From assembly GCA_900549235.1 (NCBI GenBank), contig URNT01000012.1:24084-88083 (forward strand): a stretch of 64,000 nucleotides of DNA, in the 5' to 3' direction. The stretch comes from an uncultured Clostridium sp. (GTDB taxonomy: Bacteria > Bacillota > Clostridia > Lachnospirales > Lachnospiraceae). The notes beneath the pieces were generated by a model. The model was not told where the DNA came from. It worked only from the letters and a program-made list of their open reading frames with translations, and made no database searches. Below, in pieces: positions 54,252-61,995 of this stretch. Positions within the stretch are counted from its first letter, which is position 1, and every line of letters begins with the position of its first letter. The translations under genes were made by a program, and so were the position numbers.

Positions 54252-55541
54252 ATGTTAGATTTAAGGTTTGTAAGAGAAAACCCAGAGATTGTCAAGCAGA
54301 ATATTAAGAATAAATTCCAGGACGGCAAGCTGCCTCTGGTAGATGAGGTGATCGCTCTGGACGCTGAGAGCAGGGCAACCCAGAAGGAAGCAGATGACCT
54401 GCGTGCCAGCCGCAATAAGCTGTCCAAGCAGATCGGTATGCTGATGGGCCAGGGAAAGAAGGAAGAAGCAGAGGAGATCAAGCGGCAGGTAAGCGCCAAC
54501 TCAGAGCGTCTGGCCCAGCTGGAGGCGAAAGAGAGCGAGCTGTCTGAAAAGATCTTAAAGATCATGATGACCATTCCAAATATCATCGACCCAAGTGTTC
54601 CTATCGGAAAAGATGACAGCGAGAACGTAGAGGTACAGCGCTACGGCGAGCCGGTGGTTCCGGACTTTGAGATCCCTTATCACACAGAGATCATGGAGCG
54701 TTTTAACGGTATCGATCTGGACGCTGCAAGAAGAGTGGCAGGCAACGGCTTCTATTACCTGATGGGAGATGTGGCAAGGCTGCATTCCGCAGTGATCTCC
54801 TATGCAAGGGATTTTATGATCAACCGCGGCTTTACCTACTGTGTACCTCCTTTTATGATCCGCAGCAATGTAGTAACAGGAGTTATGAGCTTTGCTGAGA
54901 TGGATGCCATGATGTACAAGATCGAGGGCGAGGATCTGTATCTGATCGGTACCAGCGAGCACTCCATGATCGGAAAATTCATCGACACCATTACCCCGGA
55001 GGAGCAGCTTCCTCTGACTCTCACCAGCTATTCTCCCTGCTTCCGTAAGGAAAAGGGCGCTCACGGCATTGAGGAGAGAGGCGTATACCGCATCCATCAG
55101 TTTGAAAAGCAGGAGATGATCGTGGTTTGCAAGCCAGAGGAAAGCCCTATGTGGTATGACAAGCTGTGGCAGAATACCGTAGATCTGTTCTGTTCCCTGG
55201 ATATTCCGGTCCGCACTCTGGAGTGCTGCTCCGGTGACCTGGCTGACTTAAAGGTAAAATCCGTGGACGTAGAGGCATGGTCCCCAAGACAGCAGAAATA
55301 CTTTGAGGTAGGAAGCTGCTCTAACTTAGGAGACGCCCAGGCCCGCCGCTTAAAGATCCGCGTACAGGGCGAGGACGGCAGCAAATACCTGGCTCATACC
55401 CTGAACAATACTGTAGTGGCTCCGCCCCGTATGCTGATCGCCTTCCTTGAGAATAACCTTCAGGCAGACGGCAGCGTAAGGATCCCTGAGGTACTGCGTC
55501 CTTACATGGGCGGTATGGAAGCAATGATCCCAAAGAAATAA
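54252..55541 (+). CDS. serS: Seryl-tRNA synthetase
   Basis: A 429-residue class-II synthetase. The N-terminal coiled-coil arm (about 35-105, rich in Lys/Glu) binds the long variable arm of tRNA-Ser. Class-II motif 2 is CFRKEKGAHGIEERGVYRIHQFEK and motif 3 is NNTVVAPPRMLIAFLENN. TSEHSMIG marks the serine site. AGGAGG is 6 bases before ATG 54252. The upstream gap of 76 bases is too short for a T-box. Confidence 0.96.
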   Translation: MLDLRFVRENPEIVKQNIKNKFQDGKLPLVDEVIALDAESRATQKEADDLRASRNKLSKQIGMLMGQGKKEEAEEIKRQVSANSERLAQLEAKESELSEKILKIMMTIPNIIDPSVPIGKDDSENVEVQRYGEPVVPDFEIPYHTEIMERFNGIDLDAARRVAGNGFYYLMGDVARLHSAVISYARDFMINRGFTYCVPPFMIRSNVVTGVMSFAEMDAMMYKIEGEDLYLIGTSEHSMIGKFIDTITPEEQLPLTLTSYSPCFRKEKGAHGIEERGVYRIHQFEKQEMIVVCKPEESPMWYDKLWQNTVDLFCSLDIPVRTLECCSGDLADLKVKSVDVEAWSPRQQKYFEVGSCSNLGDAQARRLKIRVQGEDGSKYLAHTLNNTVVAPPRMLIAFLENNLQADGSVRIPEVLRPYMGGMEAMIPKK

Positions 55542-55551
55542 GGAGAATAAG

Positions 55552-55917
55552 ATGATCAAGTTCAATCATTTTAATTTTAATGTATTAGATCTGGAAAAGA
55601 GCCTGGCATTTTACAAGGAGGCTCTTGACCTTGAGCCGGTAAGGGAGAAGGATGCTTCCGACGGCTCCTTTAAGCTGGTATACTTAGGAGACGGCGTTTC
55701 CGATTTTACTCTGGAGCTGACCTGGTTAAGAGACCGTACCGAGGCCTACAACCTGGGTGAGTGCGAGTTCCATCTGGCCTTCCACACAGACGATTACGAG
55801 GCTGTTCATAAGCGCCATGAGGAGATGGGCTGCATCTGCTACGAGAACCCGGCCATGGGGATCTACTTTATCACAGACCCGGATGGTTACTGGATCGAGA
55901 TCGTTCCGGCTAAATAA
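55552..55917 (+). CDS. VOC/glyoxalase-I-like metalloprotein
   Basis: A 121-residue protein of the vicinal-oxygen-chelate fold in two halves. N-terminal FNHFNFNVLDLEKSLAFYKEAL has the first metal His, FHLAFHTDDYEAVHKRHEEMG the second, and YFITDPDGYWIEIVPAK ends with the metal Glu. This is the glyoxalase I type, but the exact substrate (methylglyoxal adduct or other) is unproven. Ten bases after serS and followed by a terminator. Confidence 0.88.
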   Translation: MIKFNHFNFNVLDLEKSLAFYKEALDLEPVREKDASDGSFKLVYLGDGVSDFTLELTWLRDRTEAYNLGECEFHLAFHTDDYEAVHKRHEEMGCICYENPAMGIYFITDPDGYWIEIVPAK

Positions 55918-55930
55918 GGGTAAAATGCAA

Positions 55931-55963
55931 GAAAGACAGGCTTCTGAGAGCCTGTCTTTCTCT
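55931..55963 (+). terminator. Terminator after the VOC gene
   Basis: GAAAGACAGGCT (55931-55942) pairs perfectly with AGCCTGTCTTTC (55949-55960), followed by T-rich TCTGTATATT. Confidence 0.9.
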
Positions 55964-55974
55964 GTATATTCAGC

Positions 55975-56010
55975 AAAAAAACCCGTTTCCCCCATTATAG
56001 GGGAAACGGG
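55975..56010 (-). terminator. Terminator of the pyrBI operon (minus strand)
   Basis: CCCGTTTCCCC (55982-55992) pairs with GGGGAAACGGG (56000-56010). On the minus strand the stem is followed by seven T residues (55981-55975), a strong intrinsic terminator for pyrBI transcripts, 173 bases after the pyrI stop. Confidence 0.9.
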
Positions 56011-56030
56011 ACATTTGCGTACCGGGGAGC

Positions 56031-56180
56031 TCGAGGGGCCATCCCCCTCGAACTAAATTCACGCAGGTGGAATTCACTTCCACCGTAGTGCAACATCCGA
56101 TCTGTAGGGGTCCAAAGACCCCAGAGCAGATCGGATGTTCTCCTCAGCCTATGACCAGGATGGCCTCCGCCATCCTGGTC
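56031..56180 (-). other. Four tandem hairpins in the pyrBI 3' region
   Basis: In plus coordinates: TCGAGGGG/CCCCTCGA (56031-56051, loop 5); GGTGGAA/TTCCACC (56066-56084, loop 5); a 13-bp perfect stem AACATCCGATCTG/CAGATCGGATGTT (56092-56139) with an inner GGGGTC/GACCCC stem; and a 12-bp perfect stem GACCAGGATGGC/GCCATCCTGGTC (56153-56180, loop CTCC). None has a T-run except the terminator further down. Together they form an unusually structured 3' untranslated region or a small RNA. Confidence 0.7.
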
Positions 56181-56182
56181 AC

Positions 56183-56605
56183 TTATTTATATTTCTCCTC
56201 ACAATACTGACACCGATACGTCTCCGTCTTAGAATCCGCAAGATAAAAGATATGAGGCAGCTCCTGCTCAATCGAAGTGATGCACCGGGGATTCTTGCAC
56301 TGGATCACATTTGTGATCTTTTTTGGCAGCTTCAAGGCCTTCTTTTCCACAATCGTGTCATCCCGGATAATATTCACCGTGATATTGTGGTCGATATAGC
56401 CAAGCACATCCAGATCAACGGTATCCAGTCCGCCCTCAATCTTGATGATGTCCTTGCGGCCCATCTTGTTGCTGCGGGCATTTTTAATGATCGCTACCTG
56501 GCACTCCAGCTTGTCAAGGCCAAGGTGATAGTAAATATCAAGGCTTTTTCCTGCCTCAATATGGTCAAGTACGATACCTTCTTTTAATCCGCTGATATTT
56601 AACAT
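56183..56605 (-). CDS. pyrI: Aspartate carbamoyltransferase regulatory chain
   Basis: A 140-residue allosteric subunit that binds nucleotides (CTP/ATP) and modulates PyrB. The nucleotide-binding half (about 1-90) is followed by a zinc site, CKNPRC and CQYC. The start overlaps the end of pyrB by 7 bases. Regulatory chains occur in clostridia but not in Bacillus. Confidence 0.94.
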   Translation of the reverse strand: MLNISGLKEGIVLDHIEAGKSLDIYYHLGLDKLECQVAIIKNARSNKMGRKDIIKIEGGLDTVDLDVLGYIDHNITVNIIRDDTIVEKKALKLPKKITNVIQCKNPRCITSIEQELPHIFYLADSKTETYRCQYCEEKYK

Positions 56606-57522
56606 GGCTTTTCTACCTCCAGTAATCTCATGATCAGTGCCATACGGACATATACGCCGTACTGGGCCTGCTTAAAGTAAGCAGCTCGTGGGTCATCATC
56701 TACCTCAACGGCAATCTCGTTGACTCTTGGGAGGGGATGAAGAACGTACATATTTTCCTTTGCCAGCTTCATCTTCTTCTTATCCAGAATGTAGCAGTCC
56801 TTCAGACGGATATAATCCTCCTCATTGAAGAAACGCTCCTTCTGTACACGGGTCATGTACAGTACATCCAGGCTGCCGATGGCATCATCCAGATTATCAA
56901 CCTCTTCAAAAGGAATCTCATTTGCTTTCAGCACGTCCTCACGGATGCTTCCGGGGATCCGCAGCTCCGGCGGGGAGATCAGTACGAACTTAACGCCCGG
57001 ATAGCGGACCATGGCGCTGATCAGGGAGTGAACGGTACGGCCGAACTTCAGATCGCCGCACAGGCCGATGGTCAGGTTGTCCAGATGGCCATGCATGGAG
57101 CGGATAGTCATAAGGTCGGTAAGGGTCTGGGTGGGGTGCTGATGGCCGCCGTCACCGGCATTGATTACAGGGATCTCAGCCTTCTGGGCAGCAACAAAGG
57201 CAGCGCCCTCCTTTGGGTGGCGCATGGCACAGATGTCAGCGTAGCAGGAAATCATACGGATGGTATCAGCCACGCTTTCACCCTTTGCGGCGGAGCTGGA
57301 ATTGGCAGATGAAAAGCCTAATACATTACCGCCCAGGTTCAGCATCGCTGCCTCAAAGCTCAAACGAGTTCTTGTGCTGGGCTCATAGAAAAGTGTAGCA
57401 AGCTTCTTTCCATCGCAGACATGGGCGTAGCTGGAAAGGTTCTGCTCAATGTCCCTTGCAAGAGCCAGAAGGTCATCAATCTCTTCCACAGTAAAGTCTA
57501 AGGGATTCAATAAATGTCTCAT
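56599..57522 (-). CDS. pyrB: Aspartate carbamoyltransferase catalytic chain
   Basis: A 307-residue enzyme condensing carbamoyl phosphate with aspartate, the committed step of pyrimidine synthesis. The carbamoyl phosphate loop is YEPSTRTRLSFEAAM, followed by SSAAKGESVADT, GDGGHQHPTQTL and the aspartate site VLHPLPRVNEI. AAAGGAG lies before the ATG. Together with pyrI it forms the class-B holoenzyme. Confidence 0.95.
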   Translation of the reverse strand: MRHLLNPLDFTVEEIDDLLALARDIEQNLSSYAHVCDGKKLATLFYEPSTRTRLSFEAAMLNLGGNVLGFSSANSSSAAKGESVADTIRMISCYADICAMRHPKEGAAFVAAQKAEIPVINAGDGGHQHPTQTLTDLMTIRSMHGHLDNLTIGLCGDLKFGRTVHSLISAMVRYPGVKFVLISPPELRIPGSIREDVLKANEIPFEEVDNLDDAIGSLDVLYMTRVQKERFFNEEDYIRLKDCYILDKKKMKLAKENMYVLHPLPRVNEIAVEVDDDPRAAYFKQAQYGVYVRMALIMRLLEVEKPC

Positions 57523-57573
57523 GGGGTTCTCCTTTGTTTTATTAAATTATAAAAATCTGATTTTGGGAAATAA

Positions 57574-57629
57574 ATCACACCGAACCAGTGCGATAGCCGG
57601 ACCAGCCAGATATGGCACTGATTTGTGCC
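57574..57629 (-). promoter_or_regulatory. Structured 5' leader of pyrBI
   Basis: On the transcript, GGCAC/GTGCC (57629-57614) forms a hairpin close to the predicted 5' end and ATCGCAC/GTGTGAT (57594-57574, one G-U pair) forms a second one. Between and in them lie two similar motifs, CTGGTCCGG and CTGGTTCGG. About 100 bases separate the predicted start of transcription from pyrB. It does not contain the PyrR-binding loop consensus and has no clear terminator. Confidence 0.5.
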
Positions 57630-57636
57630 TCGTCAT

Positions 57637-57665
57637 ATTTTCACATAGAATGTATTATAAGTCAA
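57637..57665 (-). promoter_or_regulatory. Promoter of pyrBI
   Basis: On the minus strand TTGACT (57665-57660) is followed after 17 bp by GAAAAT (57642-57637). The -10 match is modest (4 of 6). Confidence 0.5.
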
Positions 57666-57689
57666 GCAGTTTTTGCCATTTTTTTGGTG

Positions 57690-57754
57690 TAAGGAATTAT
57701 TAAGGAACTTTAAAGAAAAATAAGGAGAACAGATCTGCCGGTCTGTGCTATACT
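57690..57754 (+). promoter_or_regulatory. Phased TAAGGA repeats and extended -10 promoter of the second ABC exporter
   Basis: TAAGGA at 57690, 57701 and 57721 and TAAAGA at 57711 are spaced 11, 10 and 10 bases. The -10 is TATACT (57749-57754) with an upstream TGC, i.e. an extended -10, and no -35 is visible. This is the layout of a promoter activated by an OmpR-family response regulator. Confidence 0.55.
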
Positions 57755-57797
57755 GAACAAAAGATAAGAGCCGTAAAAGGCGGAAGGAGCAATTGCG

Positions 57798-58673
57798 TTG
57801 GCAGAAGAAGAGAAGCGGCCGGTGGCCATACGGGTCAGGAACCTGTATAAGATCTACCGGGTAGGAGAGACCAGGGTGCGGGCTCTTAACGGAGTGGATT
57901 TTGACCTGTATAAGGGGGAGTTTGTAGCCATTGTCGGTACCTCCGGCTCTGGTAAGTCCACCCTCCTTAATATGCTGGCAGGTCTTGAAAAGCCTACCAA
58001 AGGAGAGATCGTCATCGGTAAGGTCCATATAGAGAAGCTGACGGAGAAGCAGCTTGTTACCTTCAGACGGGAGCGCGTAGGCTTTATATTCCAGTCCTAC
58101 AACCTTTTAAATACTATGAACGCCATTGAAAATGTAGCCCTGCCCTTATCCTTTCGGGGCGTCACCAGAAAAGAACGGCTCAAGCGTGCCAGAAGGTACA
58201 TGGAGCTTGTGGGAGTGGCAAACCAGGAAAAGCATATGCCAAACCAGATGTCAGGAGGACAGCAGCAGAGGGTGGGTATTGCCAGGGCTCTGGTGGTAAA
58301 ACCCCAGATCATATTTGCGGATGAGCCTACAGGAAACCTGGATTCTAAAACCACCATGGAGGTGCTGCGGCTGATGCAGCGGATCGTCAGAGAGCAGGAT
58401 CAGACCCTTGTAATGGTTACCCATGACAATAATCTGGCTTCCTACGCGGACCGCAGGATCCGGATCGTAGACGGGAAGATCGTGGGAATTGAGACCGGAG
58501 GCAGAAGCGCTTTAGAGGAACTGGCCGGAGAAGGAATAGAGGAGAAGAAAGAGGAGAATAAGACGGATGAAGATTGTAAAGAGATGGAAACAGATGGCAG
58601 CCAGGGTAGCGGCGGCCCTTGTAACAGCGGCAGCTCTTCTGGGGAGTGCGCCCCTGACAGCAGCGGCCTCTGA
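57798..58673 (+). CDS. MacB/LolD-type ABC exporter ATPase
   Basis: A 291-residue ATPase. Walker A GTSGSGKSTLLNM, Q-loop FIFQSYNLLN, signature QMSGGQQQRVGIARAL, Walker B IIFADEPTGNLD and H-loop MVTHDNN are intact by residue about 225. After that comes a Glu/Lys stretch and a low-complexity end rich in Gly, Ser and Cys (GSGGPCNSGSSSGE) whose coding region overlaps the next gene by 107 bases in another frame. TTG 57798 is the start, with AAGGAG 8 bases upstream. The permease partner is the third gene of the operon. Confidence 0.9.
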   Translation: MAEEEKRPVAIRVRNLYKIYRVGETRVRALNGVDFDLYKGEFVAIVGTSGSGKSTLLNMLAGLEKPTKGEIVIGKVHIEKLTEKQLVTFRRERVGFIFQSYNLLNTMNAIENVALPLSFRGVTRKERLKRARRYMELVGVANQEKHMPNQMSGGQQQRVGIARALVVKPQIIFADEPTGNLDSKTTMEVLRLMQRIVREQDQTLVMVTHDNNLASYADRRIRIVDGKIVGIETGGRSALEELAGEGIEEKKEENKTDEDCKEMETDGSQGSGGPCNSGSSSGECAPDSSGL

Positions 58674-60414
58674 TTTCAAGCTGGGGTACAACACTTACGC
58701 CAGTGATAATGACTACATATTTACCACGAAGGCCCCCAAGGGAAATGTAGGCAAGTCCATGAGCATTTCCTTTCGGATCCGCGCTGCAGACAGCGATATG
58801 GAGAATGTAAAGGTGAGCCTTCTGGAAACCACGGATTTTCAGCAGATCGAGGAAAAGGGGGACGCAGATTATACGGTAGATTATTATCCCTTTGAGATCA
58901 TGGAAACCACCTTCGTAGCCAAAAGCGTGGGCAATATCAGCAAGGGAAGCGTAAAAAGCGTATCCCTTTCTGCCCGTGTCCGCCGGGACGCGGCCCAGGG
59001 CTATTACAGCATTCCGATCCAGCTGGAGTGGGGGGACGGAGAGTCTGATGTGGATTATGTAAACATCTGGATCTCCACCTCACCCAGCAGCAGTGACGAC
59101 GAGGAGGATAAAAAAGAGGGAAACTATTTTGTAATCGGAGAAAACCAGTCTACCCCCAGAGGCATTTACCCCAATGTGCTGGACTTTTCCGTAAACTTCC
59201 GCAATAAGCGGGAGACAACCGCCCAGGACGTAACCATTTCCATGGGTCTTTCTGAGGATGATACCAAATTTCCCTTTGAGATCAATGACGGGAATTACGA
59301 CCGAACTTTTGAGCGCGTCTCATCGGGAGAGACGGTGTCCGCGTCCTACAGCATGGCCATCCGAAAGAATTCCTACACCGGCTATTATCCTATTAAATAT
59401 ACCATTACCTTCCGCTTAAGCTCCGAGGGTGACCTGCACACAGAGGAGGGGACATTTTATGTCCATATCGTGTCAAAGGATAAGGATGATGATCTGGGTG
59501 AGTTTAATGCAAATGACAGAACCAGGGCCAGACTGATCGTGGACAGCTTCCATACCATACCGGAGGAGGTCTACGCAGGCAGTGATTTTGAACTGGTGCT
59601 GAATATGAAAAATGCCTCTACCAGCGTTCCGGCCAGCAATATCCTTTTTAACCTGGAGTCGGAAAAGGTATCGGACAGCGCTGTATTTACCACAGAGACA
59701 GGTACCTCCTCCTTGGTGGTGGATGCTCTGAATCCGGGCCAGACCACAGAGGTACGGGCCAAATTTACGGCTAAGGCCGGCGTGGACCAGCGCTCCTATG
59801 CCATAACCATAAAGGAAAAATATGACAGCCCTGAGTTTAAGAACGCGGAGGAAAGCATCACCGTAGATATACCTGTGAAGCAGTACGCCAAGCTCAGCAC
59901 CAGCAACATAGAAGTGATGCCGGACAATATGAGCGTAGGCTCAGAGTCCAATGTTATGTTCGGGATCAACAATACCGGAAAGGTAGTTCTCTACAATGTA
60001 AGCGTTTCATTTGCCGCCGATTCCATAAAGCCGGTGGATGCCTATGTAGGCAATATAAAGCCCGGTGAAACCGGAAATGTAGACACCATGCTTACGGGAA
60101 TTGCACCTACCGCGGATGACGGCACTATAAAGCTTACCATCACCTATGAGGATGAAAACGGCATAGCAGCAGAGCCGGTGGAAAAGGAACTGACCCTGAT
60201 GGTGACGGAGGAGACCCCTATGGATGATGAGTTTCCCATGGATACAGAGATGGACGGCGCGGATATGGAGGCAGAGCCCGCCGTCTTCGACAGATATAAG
60301 CTGTGGATCGTAGGCGGCGCGGCAGTCCTGGTGATCGCAGCCGCAGCAGTGATACGGATTCGGAAAAAACGCAGGGCAGCAAAGGAAGAGGATATAGACG
60401 ATGAGATTTCCTGA
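58567..60414 (+). CDS. Exported single-TM protein with repeated beta-sandwich (CARDB/COG1361-like) domains
   Basis: A 615-residue secreted protein. The signal peptide is MKIVKRWKQMAARVAAALVT followed by a cleavage region near AAAS; the mature part has several beta-rich repeats (NVLDFSVNFRNK, FELVLNMKNASTSVPASN, NVMFGINNTGKVVLYNVSV), typical of CARDB/NEW3-like sandwiches of COG1361. One membrane helix near the C-terminus (WIVGGAAVLVIAAAAVIRIR) with a basic stop and an acidic tail anchors it. It lacks lipoyl domains, so it is not a MacA-type adaptor. AGGAG lies 10 bases before the start, inside the ATPase gene. It sits between exporter ATPase and permease, so it is probably an accessory part; function unknown. 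Confidence 0.85.
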   Translation: MKIVKRWKQMAARVAAALVTAAALLGSAPLTAAASDFKLGYNTYASDNDYIFTTKAPKGNVGKSMSISFRIRAADSDMENVKVSLLETTDFQQIEEKGDADYTVDYYPFEIMETTFVAKSVGNISKGSVKSVSLSARVRRDAAQGYYSIPIQLEWGDGESDVDYVNIWISTSPSSSDDEEDKKEGNYFVIGENQSTPRGIYPNVLDFSVNFRNKRETTAQDVTISMGLSEDDTKFPFEINDGNYDRTFERVSSGETVSASYSMAIRKNSYTGYYPIKYTITFRLSSEGDLHTEEGTFYVHIVSKDKDDDLGEFNANDRTRARLIVDSFHTIPEEVYAGSDFELVLNMKNASTSVPASNILFNLESEKVSDSAVFTTETGTSSLVVDALNPGQTTEVRAKFTAKAGVDQRSYAITIKEKYDSPEFKNAEESITVDIPVKQYAKLSTSNIEVMPDNMSVGSESNVMFGINNTGKVVLYNVSVSFAADSIKPVDAYVGNIKPGETGNVDTMLTGIAPTADDGTIKLTITYEDENGIAAEPVEKELTLMVTEETPMDDEFPMDTEMDGADMEAEPAVFDRYKLWIVGGAAVLVIAAAAVIRIRKKRRAAKEEDIDDEIS

Positions 60415-61783
60415 CCTTCTGATCATGAGCATTAACAATTTAAGACGCAGGAAGCTGAGGACTGTTCTAACTGTCCTTGGAGTGGTGATCGGTACGGCTT
60501 CAATCGTGGTCATGGTATCTCTCGGAATCGGCCTCAATGAGATGACCATAGAGCAGATCGCGTCCTACGGCAGTCTTACTACCATTGAGGTATATACCAA
60601 TGGGAGCTATGGAGGCAATTCTTCAGCAGATTCTTCCGGTAAATCCTCGGAGCCTAAGTATATCACGGATGATGTGATCGCCCAGTTTTCCAGGTTCCCT
60701 CATGTAACAGGAGTGTCTCCGGTGCTGGAGCTGAACGTGATCATGCGCCAGGGGGCCTACGAGGCCCAGTATATGACCATCCGGGGAGTGAGCCAGTCCT
60801 TTTTAAAGCAGCTTGATGTGGGGGAGGGAAGACTTCCGAAGCCGGGGGAGATGAGCCTCTTTGTGGGAAATACGGTGCGCCGGCAGTTTTATAACGCGAA
60901 AACCGGCAAAGGTTTCTGGGATACGGGAGAAATGCCAGACGTGGATTTTATGAATAAGCCCATGTTTGTGATCTTTGATATGAATGCCTACTACCAGTCC
61001 CAAAGCGGCAGCTCAGGGGATACCGGCGGGGACGCGCCTGCAGTAAAGCCTCCTAAGAAATATATGATAGAAACCTGCGGTCTGATGGCAGGAGGAGAGG
61101 ATGATTACAGCAATAATTCCAATTCGGTCTTTACCGATATAGATGGCTTAAAGGCTCAGATCCGGAAGGTATTCCGAAAGGGAACGCTGATCCCCGGACA
61201 GCCTGCCAACCAAAAGGGAAAACCCCTTAATTACCTTACTTACAACAGTGCTCAGGTGTTTGTAGACGATATGGAGCATGTAAGCGAGGTGCAGACACAG
61301 TTAGCGGATCTGGGCTACCAGGTCAGCAGCCAGATGGACTGGCTGGAAAGCTCCAGGAAGCAGTCTCAGATGGTTCAGGCCGTTCTGGGCGGCATCGGTG
61401 CCGTTTCCCTGTTTGTAGCGGCTATCGGTATCGCCAATACCATGATGATGTCCATCTATGAGAGGACGAAGGAGATCGGTGTGATGAAGGTGTTAGGCTG
61501 CGATATGGGCAATATCCGCAGTATGTTCCTGATTGAATCCGGCTTTATCGGCTTTATGGGAGGGACTGTGGGGATCCTTTTAAGCTATGGGGTGTCCGCC
61601 GTTGTCAACAAGTTTGTAAATATGTCTGGAATGTACGGCATGGATGGGAATTTGTCCAGGATTCCGCCCTGGCTCAGCCTTGCAGCGGTGGGCTTTGCGA
61701 TTTTTGTAGGTATGGCGGCAGGATTTATGCCGGCTATGAGAGCTATGAAGCTGAGCCCTCTGGCAGCGATCCGGAATGAATGA
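60401..61783 (+). CDS. MacB-like ABC exporter permease
   Basis: A 460-residue FtsX/MacB permease: first helix in RRRKLRTVLTVLGVVIGTASI, large extracytoplasmic domain (about 50-320) with a Ser/Gly-rich insert, and three C-terminal helices from VLGGIGAVSLFVAAIGIANTMMM with the cytoplasmic ERTKEIGVMKVLGC motif. The end reads RAMKLSPLAAIRNE. It overlaps the previous gene by 14 bases. With the ATPase upstream it forms a MacB-type exporter, parallel to the one at 10.8-12.7 kb. Confidence 0.92.
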   Translation: MRFPDLLIMSINNLRRRKLRTVLTVLGVVIGTASIVVMVSLGIGLNEMTIEQIASYGSLTTIEVYTNGSYGGNSSADSSGKSSEPKYITDDVIAQFSRFPHVTGVSPVLELNVIMRQGAYEAQYMTIRGVSQSFLKQLDVGEGRLPKPGEMSLFVGNTVRRQFYNAKTGKGFWDTGEMPDVDFMNKPMFVIFDMNAYYQSQSGSSGDTGGDAPAVKPPKKYMIETCGLMAGGEDDYSNNSNSVFTDIDGLKAQIRKVFRKGTLIPGQPANQKGKPLNYLTYNSAQVFVDDMEHVSEVQTQLADLGYQVSSQMDWLESSRKQSQMVQAVLGGIGAVSLFVAAIGIANTMMMSIYERTKEIGVMKVLGCDMGNIRSMFLIESGFIGFMGGTVGILLSYGVSAVVNKFVNMSGMYGMDGNLSRIPPWLSLAAVGFAIFVGMAAGFMPAMRAMKLSPLAAIRNE

Positions 61784-61806
61784 TTAGAATTTCTACTAAA
61801 AAATAC

Positions 61807-61835
61807 TTGCAATATTAGAAAGAATGATATATAGT
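61807..61835 (+). promoter_or_regulatory. Promoter of the purine operon
   Basis: TTGCAA at 61807-61812 and TATAGT at 61830-61835, spacer 17 bp. Transcription would start about 61842, at the 5' edge of the riboswitch. Confidence 0.75.
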
Positions 61836-61840
61836 AAAGA

Positions 61841-61932
61841 TGAGGCGTGTGACTGGCGGAATTGTGGGAGGAACCACAGGGGAGCACGCATATGGATTTT
61901 GAACTCATTTTTGAAGCCGGCCGCCTGGGCAC
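61841..61932 (+). promoter_or_regulatory. ZTP (ZMP) riboswitch, pfl motif
   Basis: The pfl/ZTP hallmark is complete: P1 GCGTG (61845-61849) with CACGC (61885-61889), the P2 stem TGTGG/CCACA, the conserved GGGGAGCACGC side, and downstream the strictly conserved CCGCCTGGGCA (61921-61931). GGCGG (61855-61859) can pair with CCGCC (61921-61925) as the known pseudoknot. The riboswitch senses ZMP/ZTP (AICAR nucleotides), which accumulate when 10-formyl-THF is short, and it lies before the genes of AICAR formyl transfer. Confidence 0.95.
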
Positions 61933-61978
61933 ACCTGCTTTATTTGGTGTACCCAGGCGGCCGGCTTCTTTGATTTTG
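61913..61978 (+). terminator. ZTP-riboswitch-controlled terminator
   Basis: A perfect 17-bp stem pairs 61913-61929 with 61952-61968, with extra pairs near the loop, followed by TTTGATTTT. The left arm includes the CCGCCTGGG needed by the aptamer pseudoknot, so ligand binding should disrupt the terminator and switch the genes on. Confidence 0.9.
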
Positions 61979-61995
61979 CAGATGGAGGAAGAACG

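Noticed and set aside
56031..56180. CRISPR array
   Set aside because: The hairpins differ in sequence and length and there are no regularly spaced direct repeats.
57523..57640. PyrR-binding attenuator in the pyrB leader
   Set aside because: Neither the PyrR loop consensus nor a terminator/antiterminator pair could be found.
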